Assembly: GCF_002608075.1 (NCBI RefSeq)
Contig: NZ_LAHA01000037.1
Span: 1 to 64,000, forward strand
DNA: 64,000 bases
From: Nostoc linckia z4
GTDB taxonomy: Bacteria; Cyanobacteriota; Cyanobacteriia; Cyanobacteriales; Nostocaceae
Direction of reading: 5' to 3'
Below, piece by piece: positions 55,717-64,000 of the stretch (position 1 is the first letter of the stretch; each line of letters starts with the position of its first letter). The notes beneath the pieces are model-generated. The model saw only the letters and a list, made by a program, of their open reading frames with translations. It made no database searches and was not told the origin of the DNA. A program made the position numbers and the translations under genes.

Positions 55717-57108
55717 ATGACATTACCTAATCTGATTAAAACTCCTTCGCTGCTACAAAAGCTGCAATGGATTACCGATCCTGTCGGTTATATGGAAAAA
55801 GCGGCTCAGCAATATCCTGATATTTTCACTGGTAAAATAGTTGGTTTTGGCGATACTGTGGTATTCGTGAACCATCCCCAGGCAATCCAGGAAATTCTCA
55901 CTAATGACAGAAAGAAGTTTGTTGCTATTGGTGAAGCGAATAAAATTGTAGCTCCTTTAGTGGGAGAAGCTTCGCTTTTCTTGAAAGAGGGTATTCCTCA
56001 CAAACAAAAACGACAACTCGTAATGCCTGCTTTTCATGGGGAGCGAATGCGAGCTTATGGTCAACAAATCTGTAACTTATCCACAAAGGTTTTTAGTCAG
56101 TTACTAGTCAATCAGCACTTCTTGGCTCGTAATTTCACACAAGAGATAACCCTACAGGTAATATTACAGGTTGTCTTGGGGTTGAATGAGGGAGAAAAAT
56201 TCCAAGAACTGAAATATTTATTACCCGAATTGTTGGATTTGACTCGATCGCCAATAACCTCTAGTTTATTCTTTTTCTCATTTTTGCAAAAGGATTTGGG
56301 AGCTTGGAGTCCTTGGGGAAAGTTTCTACGCGATCGCCAGCAAGTTGATAAATTGCTCTATGCTGAAATTGCCGAACGTAGACAGCAACTGAATCCAGAA
56401 CGCGCAGATATCTTATCTATGCTGGTGTTAGCGCAGGATGACACCGGTCAATCGATGACGGATAAAGAGTTACGCGATCAGTTGATCACTTTAATGCTTG
56501 CTGGATACGAAACTACAGCATCAGCGATCGCTTGGGGATTGTATTGGATTCACCAAAAACCTTTAGTTCGTGAAAAACTACTCCAAGAATTAGACACTCT
56601 CGGTGATTCCCCAGATCCCATGAGTATTTACCGTCTACCATATCTGACAGCTGTTTGTAATGAAACCTTGAGAATTCACCCCGTTGTTATGTTCTCTTTC
56701 CCTAGAGTAGTGCAAGAACCTATTGAACTCTTGGGACATCCTTTAGAACCTGGCACTGTGACACTTCCGAGTATTTATCTCACCCATCAACGTGAAGATT
56801 TATACCCCAAACCACAGGAATTTAAACCAGAGCGCTTTTTAGAACGACAATTTTCTCCCTATGAATTTCTGCCCTTTGGGGCTGGTGTGCGTCGTTGTAT
56901 TGGTGAAGCTTTGGCTGTGTTTCAAATGAAACTAGTATTAGCAACAGTGTTGTCAAACTATCAACTAGCGCTAGTCGATGGTCAAAGAGAGCGACCCCAA
57001 CGTAAAGGCTTTACCCTTGCGCCTTCTTGTGGAGTCAAGATGGTAATGACAGGACACCGAGTGTGTCAAGAGTCTTTGACGAAAATAACAGCTATCTCTG
57101 TATCTTAG
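55717..57108 (+). CDS. Cytochrome P450, CYP110-like
   Basis: 463 residues. Heme-binding loop FLPFGAGVRRCIGEA, I-helix LMLAGYETTASA, K-helix E-T-L-R and PERF region are all intact, so it should be active. No membrane anchor, as usual in bacteria. Similar in type to CYP110 enzymes of Nostoc. It is in the same operon as the sesquiterpene synthase, and the likely substrate is that terpene. The redox partner is not encoded nearby. Confidence 0.92.
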   Translation: MTLPNLIKTPSLLQKLQWITDPVGYMEKAAQQYPDIFTGKIVGFGDTVVFVNHPQAIQEILTNDRKKFVAIGEANKIVAPLVGEASLFLKEGIPHKQKRQLVMPAFHGERMRAYGQQICNLSTKVFSQLLVNQHFLARNFTQEITLQVILQVVLGLNEGEKFQELKYLLPELLDLTRSPITSSLFFFSFLQKDLGAWSPWGKFLRDRQQVDKLLYAEIAERRQQLNPERADILSMLVLAQDDTGQSMTDKELRDQLITLMLAGYETTASAIAWGLYWIHQKPLVREKLLQELDTLGDSPDPMSIYRLPYLTAVCNETLRIHPVVMFSFPRVVQEPIELLGHPLEPGTVTLPSIYLTHQREDLYPKPQEFKPERFLERQFSPYEFLPFGAGVRRCIGEALAVFQMKLVLATVLSNYQLALVDGQRERPQRKGFTLAPSCGVKMVMTGHRVCQESLTKITAISVS

Positions 57109-57149
57109 AACACAATACCCTTGGGCTTTTGGGGGGATTCGGGAGTAGG

Positions 57150-57250
57150 GAGTAGAGTCACGACTCCCGACTTTTTACCAAACTCACGCAATACTGCTTT
57201 TTAAGCTGTCAACCGTCAACAGTCAACACTCAACACTCAACACTCAACAT
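57150..57250. repeat. GTCAACA-type tandem repeat
   Basis: GTCAACCGTCAACAGTCAACACTCAACA units (57206-57248) lie between convergent genes. Related GTTGAC words occur at 30817, 32848 and 34142. No terminator stem with a T-run was identified. Confidence 0.75.
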
Positions 57251-57276
57251 CAAATCCCATCCAGAGTAGGATAAAC

Positions 57277-60200
57277 TTAACCTTGTTGCATTGGTATCTC
57301 AATCACGAACTCTGTGCCTTCTCCTATTGTGGAATTACAAGTTAAATTACCTTTGTGTTTGTCCACAATAATTTGATAGCTAATGGACAATCCTAAACCT
57401 GTACCACTTCCCACTGACTTAGTTGTAAAAAATGGGTCAAAAATTTTCTGACGCAGGGCTTCTGTGATACCAGAACCGTTATCGGCAATGCGAATTACCA
57501 CTGTATTGGAATTTGCTAGTTGAGTAGAGATGCGAATTTTTGGAGAATGATTTTTTATTTGTTGTTGAGCTTTTGATACTCCCAAATCTCCATTAAGATT
57601 TATTTGTTGCTCACTTACGGATAATTCTTCTAAAGCATCGATGGCATTACTTAAGATATTCATGAATACCTGATTTAGCTGACCTGCATAGCAAGTCACT
57701 TCTGGTAGATTTCCGTATTCTTTGATGACTTCAATTTCCGGATAATCATTCTTCTCCTTAAGTCGATGCTGCAAAATCATCAAGGTATTATCTATTCCTT
57801 CGTGAATATCTACAGGCTTCATTTCATATTCATCAAGACGTGAAAAGTTGCGTAAGCCTAAAACAATAGTGCGGATACGCGAACTCCCAACCTTCATGGA
57901 ATCTAAAATTTTTGGCAAGTCTTTTGCTAGAAAATCTATGTCAATTTCCTCAGATTTATCCTCAATGGCAGGTGAAGAATCAGGATATTCTTGTTGATAA
58001 ACAGTTATCAACTCTAGCAAATGGCGTACATACTCGCTAGCATGAGCAATATTTCCGTGAATAAAGTTAATGGGGTTATTAATTTCATGGGCAATTCCCG
58101 CTACCATTTGCCCTAATGAAGACATTTTTTCGCTTTGAATTAATTGAATTTGGGCGCGTTTTAATTCCTGTATGGCCTGTTGTAATCTTTCATTTTTATC
58201 GTTTAATTCCTGCGTTCTTTCTTTGACTTTTTGCTCTAGAGTATGGTTGTATTTCTCTAAACTTTGTTTTGCTTGTGTTAAATTTTTGTAGAGGATGGCA
58301 TTCTTAAGAGATATTGCTGCTTGGGTAGTGAGTAGTTTCAGAACTTCTACGCGATCGCGTGTAAATGCTCCGGTAGTTAAATTATTTTCTAGATAAATAA
58401 TCCCAATCAATTGTCCTTGATTGATAATCGGTACAGACAGTAGACTCTTTGGTTCTTCACAGATAATATAGCTATCTGCTGCCAAAAAGGAAACAGCCAT
58501 TGCATCATCGATAACCAAGATTTCCCTAGAACGTTTAACGTAGTTAATCAAAGTAATTGGAACATCGTAGCTTGATTCTAAAGAAATGGACGGAAATTCT
58601 GTATAGCTGTTTTCAAAATTGGAAATCGAACAAACTGCGGTGACAATTAATTCTAAGCTATCATCTTCACTTAAAATCAAAGCACATTTAGAAGCTCCAG
58701 CATTTTCGATGACGACTTCCATTAAACTAGAAAGCAGTCGTTCAAGCTCAATTTCTCCAGAAAGTGCTTGAGATGCTTTAATAAATGTAGCTAAATCCAA
58801 AGAATCAGAAATACTTGTCTTTGAGCCAATCACAGTTTGTTGAGTACTCAAACTCGATAAAGATATGTTCTTCAAAGAAGTACTTTCTTGGCTAGAATAG
58901 ATATTTAGTTTGAGCTTTTCTTGCTGGAATACAGGAGCGAGTAATAAAGGATAGCGTTTTACCAAATCGTCAACTTTTGCTACGGCTCCCCAGCGAACAT
59001 AACTATAGTAAGCGTCTGTAAGGTAGCTTTGGGCAATCTTATGTTTGCCCCATTCTAGGTAGAATTTAGCAGTGACTTCTTGAGCCAGAGCTTCTTCATG
59101 GAGATACTCATTTTCTTTAGCCAGAGAAATAGCGCGATCGTAAAATTCGATCGCTTCGAGATATTCACCACCAATGCGACACCGTTCAGCCTCTACAAGA
59201 TAATATTTATGTAAATAATTCATCGGAGCATGATGTGTCCAATGCTGCATTTTTTCTTGATTCAATCGAACCTTATCCATAATAGATTGTTGCTCTAAAA
59301 CAGATGCATTGCCATATAAGGCTAGCCGTGTTAGTGAATCATAAAAATACAAAATAGGAGTAACTAACTGTCCTCTTCCGCCATCTAAATATTTTTCTGC
59401 TAGGATAGCATTGTCCAACGCTAAAGGGTATTTTTCAAATAAGTAACAAAGATGTAATTTGCTGACATAAAAATAGAAAATCCCCATTACATCATTAGCT
59501 TCTCTATAAAGCGGTAACATTTTTTCTTCGTTGTAAGCTTCACCAATTAAACAACAAGGATTTTCTACATTACCTAGTAAATTTAAAACGCTTTGTCTGT
59601 GGATACTAATCCAATTAAATACTATTTCTTGTTTGATTTGAGCGATGGCATTACTATAAGCTGCCATTTCCCGCTCTAGTTCTGTCAATTCCCGACCGAC
59701 AAAATATGAAGAATAGGAATAAGCATTAAGACAATAGGCTGCATATTCTAAATCTCCTGTTTCTATTCCAGAATAGTAACTCTCCAGTAAAGGTTTTAGT
59801 ATTTGTCTAGTATGTTCCTTCCAATGTCTAATAGCTGTATTAAATGCAAGAATTATTTTGGTTTTGACTTCTTTAGCATTCAATTTTTCTACTAAATTCA
59901 CACCTAATTGACCAAATTCATAGGCAGACTCAATATCTCCCACTACGCCAGTGAGTACTAACCCATAATTGACATAAGCAAAAGCAGACAAGGAACTATT
60001 GCCATATTTTAAAGATAAGTTGATTTGTTTGATATAAATCAGCGGAAACAGTTCCGGCCTCACTAAATAACTAATCGCAGTTATAGTCGATAGAATATGC
60101 ATCACTGCTATTTGCTGAGCATCTATCATTTCCGGCAGTTCGATTAAATCCTGAATACGCCTGCCGTTGAGATTTGATGCTAATTCTGCCATTGCTAATT

Positions 60201-63069
60201 GAATATCAGACTTCTGTGGATGTTCGGGAAATTCCACTCCCAAAAGCTTCAAAAATGTAAGTGCGGTATTTATGGCCTCCAGTCCTTGATTCTGCGCTCC
60301 GTAAGCTTGAATTTTGACTTGATAAACTTTTATTTTTTCCAGCAGTGGTTTACGTAGCAACACCACCTCTGCAAATTGCTCCATCTGTTCAAAGTTACCA
60401 GCTAAATATGCTGCCTCTGTGGCAGTTTCATATAAGGCTAGGGTGAGATGATGTTTTGTTTCCCAACTATCAGGTGCTAGTAGCTGGATACCGATAGTTA
60501 AATATTTAAGTGCAGTTGCATAAGCTGTTGATGCTAAAGCTTTACGTCCAGCAATTAAGTTCATGTGGGCGAGTTCATCTCGCTTGCCTTGATGAGAGAT
60601 AAATTCCACTGCAATATTCAGCTGATTGACAAGCTCAAAAATTCTTTCTTCTTGTTCTGCGATTGGAATATTGCTCAACAACAGTAGCCCAATTTTTAAG
60701 TGAATTGGCTTTTTTTGTTCTTCGGGAATTAAAGAATAAGCAGCTTGTTGTACGCGATCGTGTACAAATTTATATTTAGGTATTTGCAAATTAATACTTG
60801 TAATTTCTGTAGATTCTATACCTTGAATAATTAAGTCTTGATTATTATTATCTGCCGGAAAAATATTGTAAATTTCTGTCTGTGGTAAAATGAGTCCATC
60901 CAGTAAAGCTTGCCACAAATCTGATGCTGTATCTACTACAGATTTCTCATGGACGATCGCTAAACTTTTTAAATCAAATTGATTGCCAATACAAGCAGCA
61001 AGCTTTAATACTTTTTGGGTATTGATTGGTAGTTTTTCTATTTGAATGGCGATAAATTGTACTACATCATCTGTAAGAGCTAATTCTTTGATTTTAGCAA
61101 TATCATATTGCCAATAACCAAGATCTAAATTTAATACAATTAATTCTTCTTCGTATAAAGACTTGAGGAATTGAATAGAAAAGAATGGGTTACCTTTAGT
61201 TTTGGCAAACACCATCTGAGTCAAAGGAACAGCAACTAATTCTGGACAATGAAGAGTATCAGCAATTAAATGATTTAAATCTCCCTGATTTAAAGGTAAT
61301 AAATTAATAGTACTAATGTTTGCTCCTGCTTGTTCAATCTCTTGGAGTGTTAAATAAAGTGGATGTGCTTTTGAAATTTCATTATCTCGATAAGAACCAA
61401 TTAATAATAAACTTCTTTTGACTTCAGCTATTTTTTCTGTATCTTCTGAGATATCAGACAAGCTATTTTCACACATTAATAACTGAATTAGTTTTAAAGA
61501 AGCTGTATCTGCCCATTGTAAATCATCGAGAAAGATAACAAGGGGACGCTCCTTTGTCGTGAAAATTTGAATGAATTTCTGGAATAATAAATTAAAACGA
61601 TTTTGGGCGGCACTCCCAAAAAGTTCTGTAACTAAAGGTTGCTGACCAACAATCTGTTCGAGTTCAGGAATTACGTCAATAATTACCTGAGTTTGTGTGC
61701 CTAATTCTCGGAGAATCTTGGCTTTCCATTGTTGAATTTGGGCATCAGTTTCTGAGAGCAGTTGTCCGATTAAGTCTCGAAAAGCTTGCACTAACCCCGA
61801 TAAAGGAATATCACGTTGAAACTGATCGAATTTTCCTTTGATGAAGTAACTCCGCTGACGCAGGATGGGTTTGTGAACTTCGTTAACTACAGCAGTTTTG
61901 CCAATGCCTGAGAAACCCGCGACTAATATCATTTCTACTCCCCTAATTCCCCTTTGACAGGTAGCAGGGATTTCCTGGCTTAAAGCAAGTGATTCTGTTA
62001 ACTGATACTCCTTTTCCATGAGAGACTGCGCCAACCCAGAAACCGGAGGATAGGATCTAACGGAACAGCCAAGGGGGTTAGCAACTCGCTCAAAAGCAGC
62101 AAGTAGGGTTGCAACTTCATTTTGCCGACCATAGAGTTTTTCGGGGATTACAAAACGGTCTGAGATGTCGCGGCTAGCTAGTTTAAAATTTGCAATCTTT
62201 CCTATTTCTTGCCATTGCTTTTGGCATACTTCCAAATCATGCTTTAACCCCGATACGCTTTGATAGCGTTCCTCAGCATTTTTGGCCATCAGTTTGCTGA
62301 TAATCTCAGACAAAATTGCTGGAATATTGGAATTTAGCTGGCTAGCTTTTAGCGGTTGTTTAGCAATATGAGAGTAAACTAACTCCATCGGATCTTTAGT
62401 TGTGAAAGGTACTTGTCCGGTAAGGAGTTCAAAAAAGGTTACACCAAGAGAATAAAAATCAGTGCGGTAGTCAATACCCCGGTTCATCCTACCAGTTTGT
62501 TCTGGAGAAATATAAGCAAGAGTACCTTCTAAAACGTTGGGGTTAATCAGACATTGGCTTTCTCTTGGTAAAAGTGTGGCAATACTAAAATCGATGATTT
62601 TTATCTCACATGTAGTTGGATTAATCAGGATATTGGCAGGTTTAATATCTTTGTGAATAATGCGATCGCAGTGCAGTCCTTCAAGAATAGAAGCAATTTT
62701 AATAGCAATATCAAAAAACTCATCTACGGAAATTTTATTCTCTTTTTTATCCTTGGCTTCCAGTCGCCATTTTTGTAGGGAAATACCACCAAAATCTTCC
62801 ATCACTAAGATGTAACTATTGCGGTAATTATCTAAACTATAGGGTTTGATGATACCAGGTATATCGAGGTTTTTAGTGATGATATATTGATTGCGAAATT
62901 GGGCAATTTCCGCGAATGTAGGATATTCACTCCGCATCAATTTGAGAACTACTGATTTTTGGTCTTGCTCTCTAATACCCCGATAAACTAGGGTTTTACT
63001 ACCTGAGTAAATTTGCTCAGTTATCCTATAGCCAGGAAACGCATATAGTGTATCTAGTACTATTGACAT
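57277..63069 (-). CDS. Giant Ser/Thr kinase, AAA ATPase, GAF and histidine kinase protein
   Basis: 1930 residues. Order: Ser/Thr kinase (10-285; HKDIKPAN at about 139, then D-F-S in place of D-F-G), AAA/STAND ATPase (about 310-640; Walker A GFSGIGKT near 385, Walker B LVIFLDDLQWAD), long alpha-helical repeat region (about 800-1400), GAF (about 1460-1610), coiled coil, and histidine kinase core (H-box SSLGQMVAGIAHEINNP, N-box LSNAIDALEE, DNGSGITE, GTGLGLSIS). No receiver. It matches the hybrid two-component protein reported beside sesquiterpene synthase/P450 pairs in Nostoc. Convergent with those genes. Its own promoter is in 63070 onward. Confidence 0.93.
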   Translation of the reverse strand: MSIVLDTLYAFPGYRITEQIYSGSKTLVYRGIREQDQKSVVLKLMRSEYPTFAEIAQFRNQYIITKNLDIPGIIKPYSLDNYRNSYILVMEDFGGISLQKWRLEAKDKKENKISVDEFFDIAIKIASILEGLHCDRIIHKDIKPANILINPTTCEIKIIDFSIATLLPRESQCLINPNVLEGTLAYISPEQTGRMNRGIDYRTDFYSLGVTFFELLTGQVPFTTKDPMELVYSHIAKQPLKASQLNSNIPAILSEIISKLMAKNAEERYQSVSGLKHDLEVCQKQWQEIGKIANFKLASRDISDRFVIPEKLYGRQNEVATLLAAFERVANPLGCSVRSYPPVSGLAQSLMEKEYQLTESLALSQEIPATCQRGIRGVEMILVAGFSGIGKTAVVNEVHKPILRQRSYFIKGKFDQFQRDIPLSGLVQAFRDLIGQLLSETDAQIQQWKAKILRELGTQTQVIIDVIPELEQIVGQQPLVTELFGSAAQNRFNLLFQKFIQIFTTKERPLVIFLDDLQWADTASLKLIQLLMCENSLSDISEDTEKIAEVKRSLLLIGSYRDNEISKAHPLYLTLQEIEQAGANISTINLLPLNQGDLNHLIADTLHCPELVAVPLTQMVFAKTKGNPFFSIQFLKSLYEEELIVLNLDLGYWQYDIAKIKELALTDDVVQFIAIQIEKLPINTQKVLKLAACIGNQFDLKSLAIVHEKSVVDTASDLWQALLDGLILPQTEIYNIFPADNNNQDLIIQGIESTEITSINLQIPKYKFVHDRVQQAAYSLIPEEQKKPIHLKIGLLLLSNIPIAEQEERIFELVNQLNIAVEFISHQGKRDELAHMNLIAGRKALASTAYATALKYLTIGIQLLAPDSWETKHHLTLALYETATEAAYLAGNFEQMEQFAEVVLLRKPLLEKIKVYQVKIQAYGAQNQGLEAINTALTFLKLLGVEFPEHPQKSDIQLAMAELASNLNGRRIQDLIELPEMIDAQQIAVMHILSTITAISYLVRPELFPLIYIKQINLSLKYGNSSLSAFAYVNYGLVLTGVVGDIESAYEFGQLGVNLVEKLNAKEVKTKIILAFNTAIRHWKEHTRQILKPLLESYYSGIETGDLEYAAYCLNAYSYSSYFVGRELTELEREMAAYSNAIAQIKQEIVFNWISIHRQSVLNLLGNVENPCCLIGEAYNEEKMLPLYREANDVMGIFYFYVSKLHLCYLFEKYPLALDNAILAEKYLDGGRGQLVTPILYFYDSLTRLALYGNASVLEQQSIMDKVRLNQEKMQHWTHHAPMNYLHKYYLVEAERCRIGGEYLEAIEFYDRAISLAKENEYLHEEALAQEVTAKFYLEWGKHKIAQSYLTDAYYSYVRWGAVAKVDDLVKRYPLLLAPVFQQEKLKLNIYSSQESTSLKNISLSSLSTQQTVIGSKTSISDSLDLATFIKASQALSGEIELERLLSSLMEVVIENAGASKCALILSEDDSLELIVTAVCSISNFENSYTEFPSISLESSYDVPITLINYVKRSREILVIDDAMAVSFLAADSYIICEEPKSLLSVPIINQGQLIGIIYLENNLTTGAFTRDRVEVLKLLTTQAAISLKNAILYKNLTQAKQSLEKYNHTLEQKVKERTQELNDKNERLQQAIQELKRAQIQLIQSEKMSSLGQMVAGIAHEINNPINFIHGNIAHASEYVRHLLELITVYQQEYPDSSPAIEDKSEEIDIDFLAKDLPKILDSMKVGSSRIRTIVLGLRNFSRLDEYEMKPVDIHEGIDNTLMILQHRLKEKNDYPEIEVIKEYGNLPEVTCYAGQLNQVFMNILSNAIDALEELSVSEQQINLNGDLGVSKAQQQIKNHSPKIRISTQLANSNTVVIRIADNGSGITEALRQKIFDPFFTTKSVGSGTGLGLSISYQIIVDKHKGNLTCNSTIGEGTEFVIEIPMQQG

Positions 63070-63770
63070 TGCAACCTATATTTATAATTTTGTTTCTATG
63101 GCTTAGTATTCCCCTGTTCAGACTATCGTTATCAGTAAATAGTCCAATTTATCCTTTTATTGGTGTTTATTACTTAAAGTTTCATCAAAAATTTAATTAT
63201 TATTCCTATATTTTTGAGAATATAAATTTTTCATGAAATTGTTAGTTCAATTACTATATTAAACTTTGTCTAAGTTGAGAACTGGAGTTTTTCAAAAGGA
63301 AATGGATAACTTTTAACAGATAAGAATCTATGATTTGAAAATACAACTTAATTTTCCAAAAACTCAAAGTTTCAAATTAGACGCAGTTTATGAAATTTTT
63401 CATGCCAAAAATAATTTGATTTTTTGCCTAAATTTATGAAATTAGCTGTGACGTTAACATTTATATTGTGTCTTGTTATCTACGAGCATAAATCACAAAA
63501 AAGCCTGCCATACTCTTGCTGTCAAAAGTAAACTATGGCAGGCTTAATGGATCTAAGGATGCTTTGCTAGACTAGCAAGTGAGGTTAATAATACCCTCGT
63601 ATCCCGACCAAGTAATTAGTAATTATTAATTCGTAATTGAAACCGCACAGGATAATAGCGATGGCAAATTTTAAGCTAATTTGTGTCCAAGTTGCGTATT
63701 CTCTGGTTAAGACTGACTAATGACAAACAACAGCCAGCGAATTAGTTATGCAATTTAAATGTGTTTTAGC
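63070..63770. other. AT-rich intergenic region
   Basis: About 700 bases, with only the terminator at 63497-63545 recognised. It presumably contains the promoter of the giant kinase near 63080-63200. No gene seen. Confidence 0.5.
63497..63545 (-). terminator. Terminator for the minus-strand gene at the window edge
   Basis: AAGCCTGCCATA and TATGGCAGGCTT form a 12-bp stem with a 22-base loop. On the minus strand the stem is followed by TTTTTTGTG. It lies 230 bases after the stop at 63771. Confidence 0.7.
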
Positions 63771-64000
63771 TTATTTGATTTTTTGTTTAATAAAAGTCAC
63801 AACTTGAGTTAGCTGTTTCTTCAAGCTTTCTATTTCTGCTTGCATTTTGGCTATTTTATCGTTCAATGCCTCAATTTCCGCCTGGGAGACTCCTGGGGAA
63901 CTAGAGTTTGGTATTGTAGTATTTGTAGCAGCTGGGGTTGTTAGTATGGCATTTGTCTCACTAGAAGTTGCTACTGTAGCACTAGTGACACCAGAGGTTG
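63771..64000 (-). CDS. C-terminal part of a Ser/Thr-rich coiled-coil protein
   Basis: Partial: 76 codons including the stop at 63773-63771; the gene continues beyond the window. Seen: a low-complexity stretch rich in Thr, Ser and Ala (TSGVTSATVATSSETNAIL), then a coiled coil (AEIEALNDKIAKMQAEIESLKKQL) and the end VTFIKQKIK. Too little remains to name a family. The linker-plus-coiled-coil design would fit the tail of a membrane or oligomeric protein. Confidence 0.6.
   Translation of the reverse strand, partial: TSGVTSATVATSSETNAILTTPAATNTTIPNSSSPGVSQAEIEALNDKIAKMQAEIESLKKQLTQVVTFIKQKIK

Overview
The window comes from a cyanobacterium, most likely a filamentous Nostocales-type genome. The evidence is frequent HIP1 octamers (GCGATCGC), many short tandemly repeated repeats (heptamers such as CAAATGA and CTAACTC), psbA and ndhB, plastid-type ycf35 and ycf46 genes, a GUN4 domain, and a sesquiterpene synthase next to a CYP110-like P450. 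No rRNA, tRNA or CRISPR array was recognised.

Positions 1-23177 form an accessory island that I consider the main discovery. Its left arm (minus strand, 11250 to 660) matches the gene set annotated as STM4011 to STM4015 in Salmonella: two radical SAM proteins, an alkaline-phosphatase/sulfatase-fold hydrolase, an ATP-grasp protein and several leucine-rich STM4015-like proteins. Its right arm (plus strand, 11547 to 21021) encodes a DUF2997 peptide, a membrane-anchored GrpE-like protein, a divergent Hsp70, a PD-(D/E)XK-like protein and five further module proteins. Nine proteins across both arms share one N-terminal module of about 85-105 residues (Q-P-R-E-Y-D-A-V-L-G-G, Pro-rich, L-G-G-x-E-G-V-K-x-R-L, then a HEAT-like segment). 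Unrelated C-termini follow it: LRR, WD40, HEAT or GUN4. One of the nine also carries an N-terminal piece of a cyAbrB regulator. The LRR proteins end in a shared tail, R-Y-x4-E. Orphan second copies of that tail lie behind two genes, and a fragment of the Hsp70 gene end lies in front of one WD40 gene, so modules appear to be swapped repeatedly. ycf46 (AAA ATPase) and ycf35 close the island on the right. My inference is a chaperone/AAA-supervised set of interchangeable recognition proteins with a peptide-modifying arm. Its biochemical role is unknown.

Positions 23618-53957 are mostly ordinary chromosome: ilvD, a large GAF/PAS hybrid kinase, a RibD-type reductase, psbA (D1 with Glu130) with a 235-bp tandem duplication of its promoter and first 45 codons, a Rieske oxygenase divergent from a TetR regulator with two identical-architecture operator palindromes, a PgpH-type c-di-AMP phosphodiesterase, an ADP-ribosylglycohydrolase-like protein, aroQ, topA, a DUF6745 pair, an RRM protein, ndhB, and a cluster of related histidine kinases with FIST and methanogen-output-domain proteins.

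Positions 54703-63069 carry a terpene mini-cluster: sesquiterpene synthase, P450 and, on the opposite strand, a 1930-residue Ser/Thr-kinase/AAA/GAF/histidine-kinase protein. The window ends inside a coiled-coil protein gene on the minus strand.
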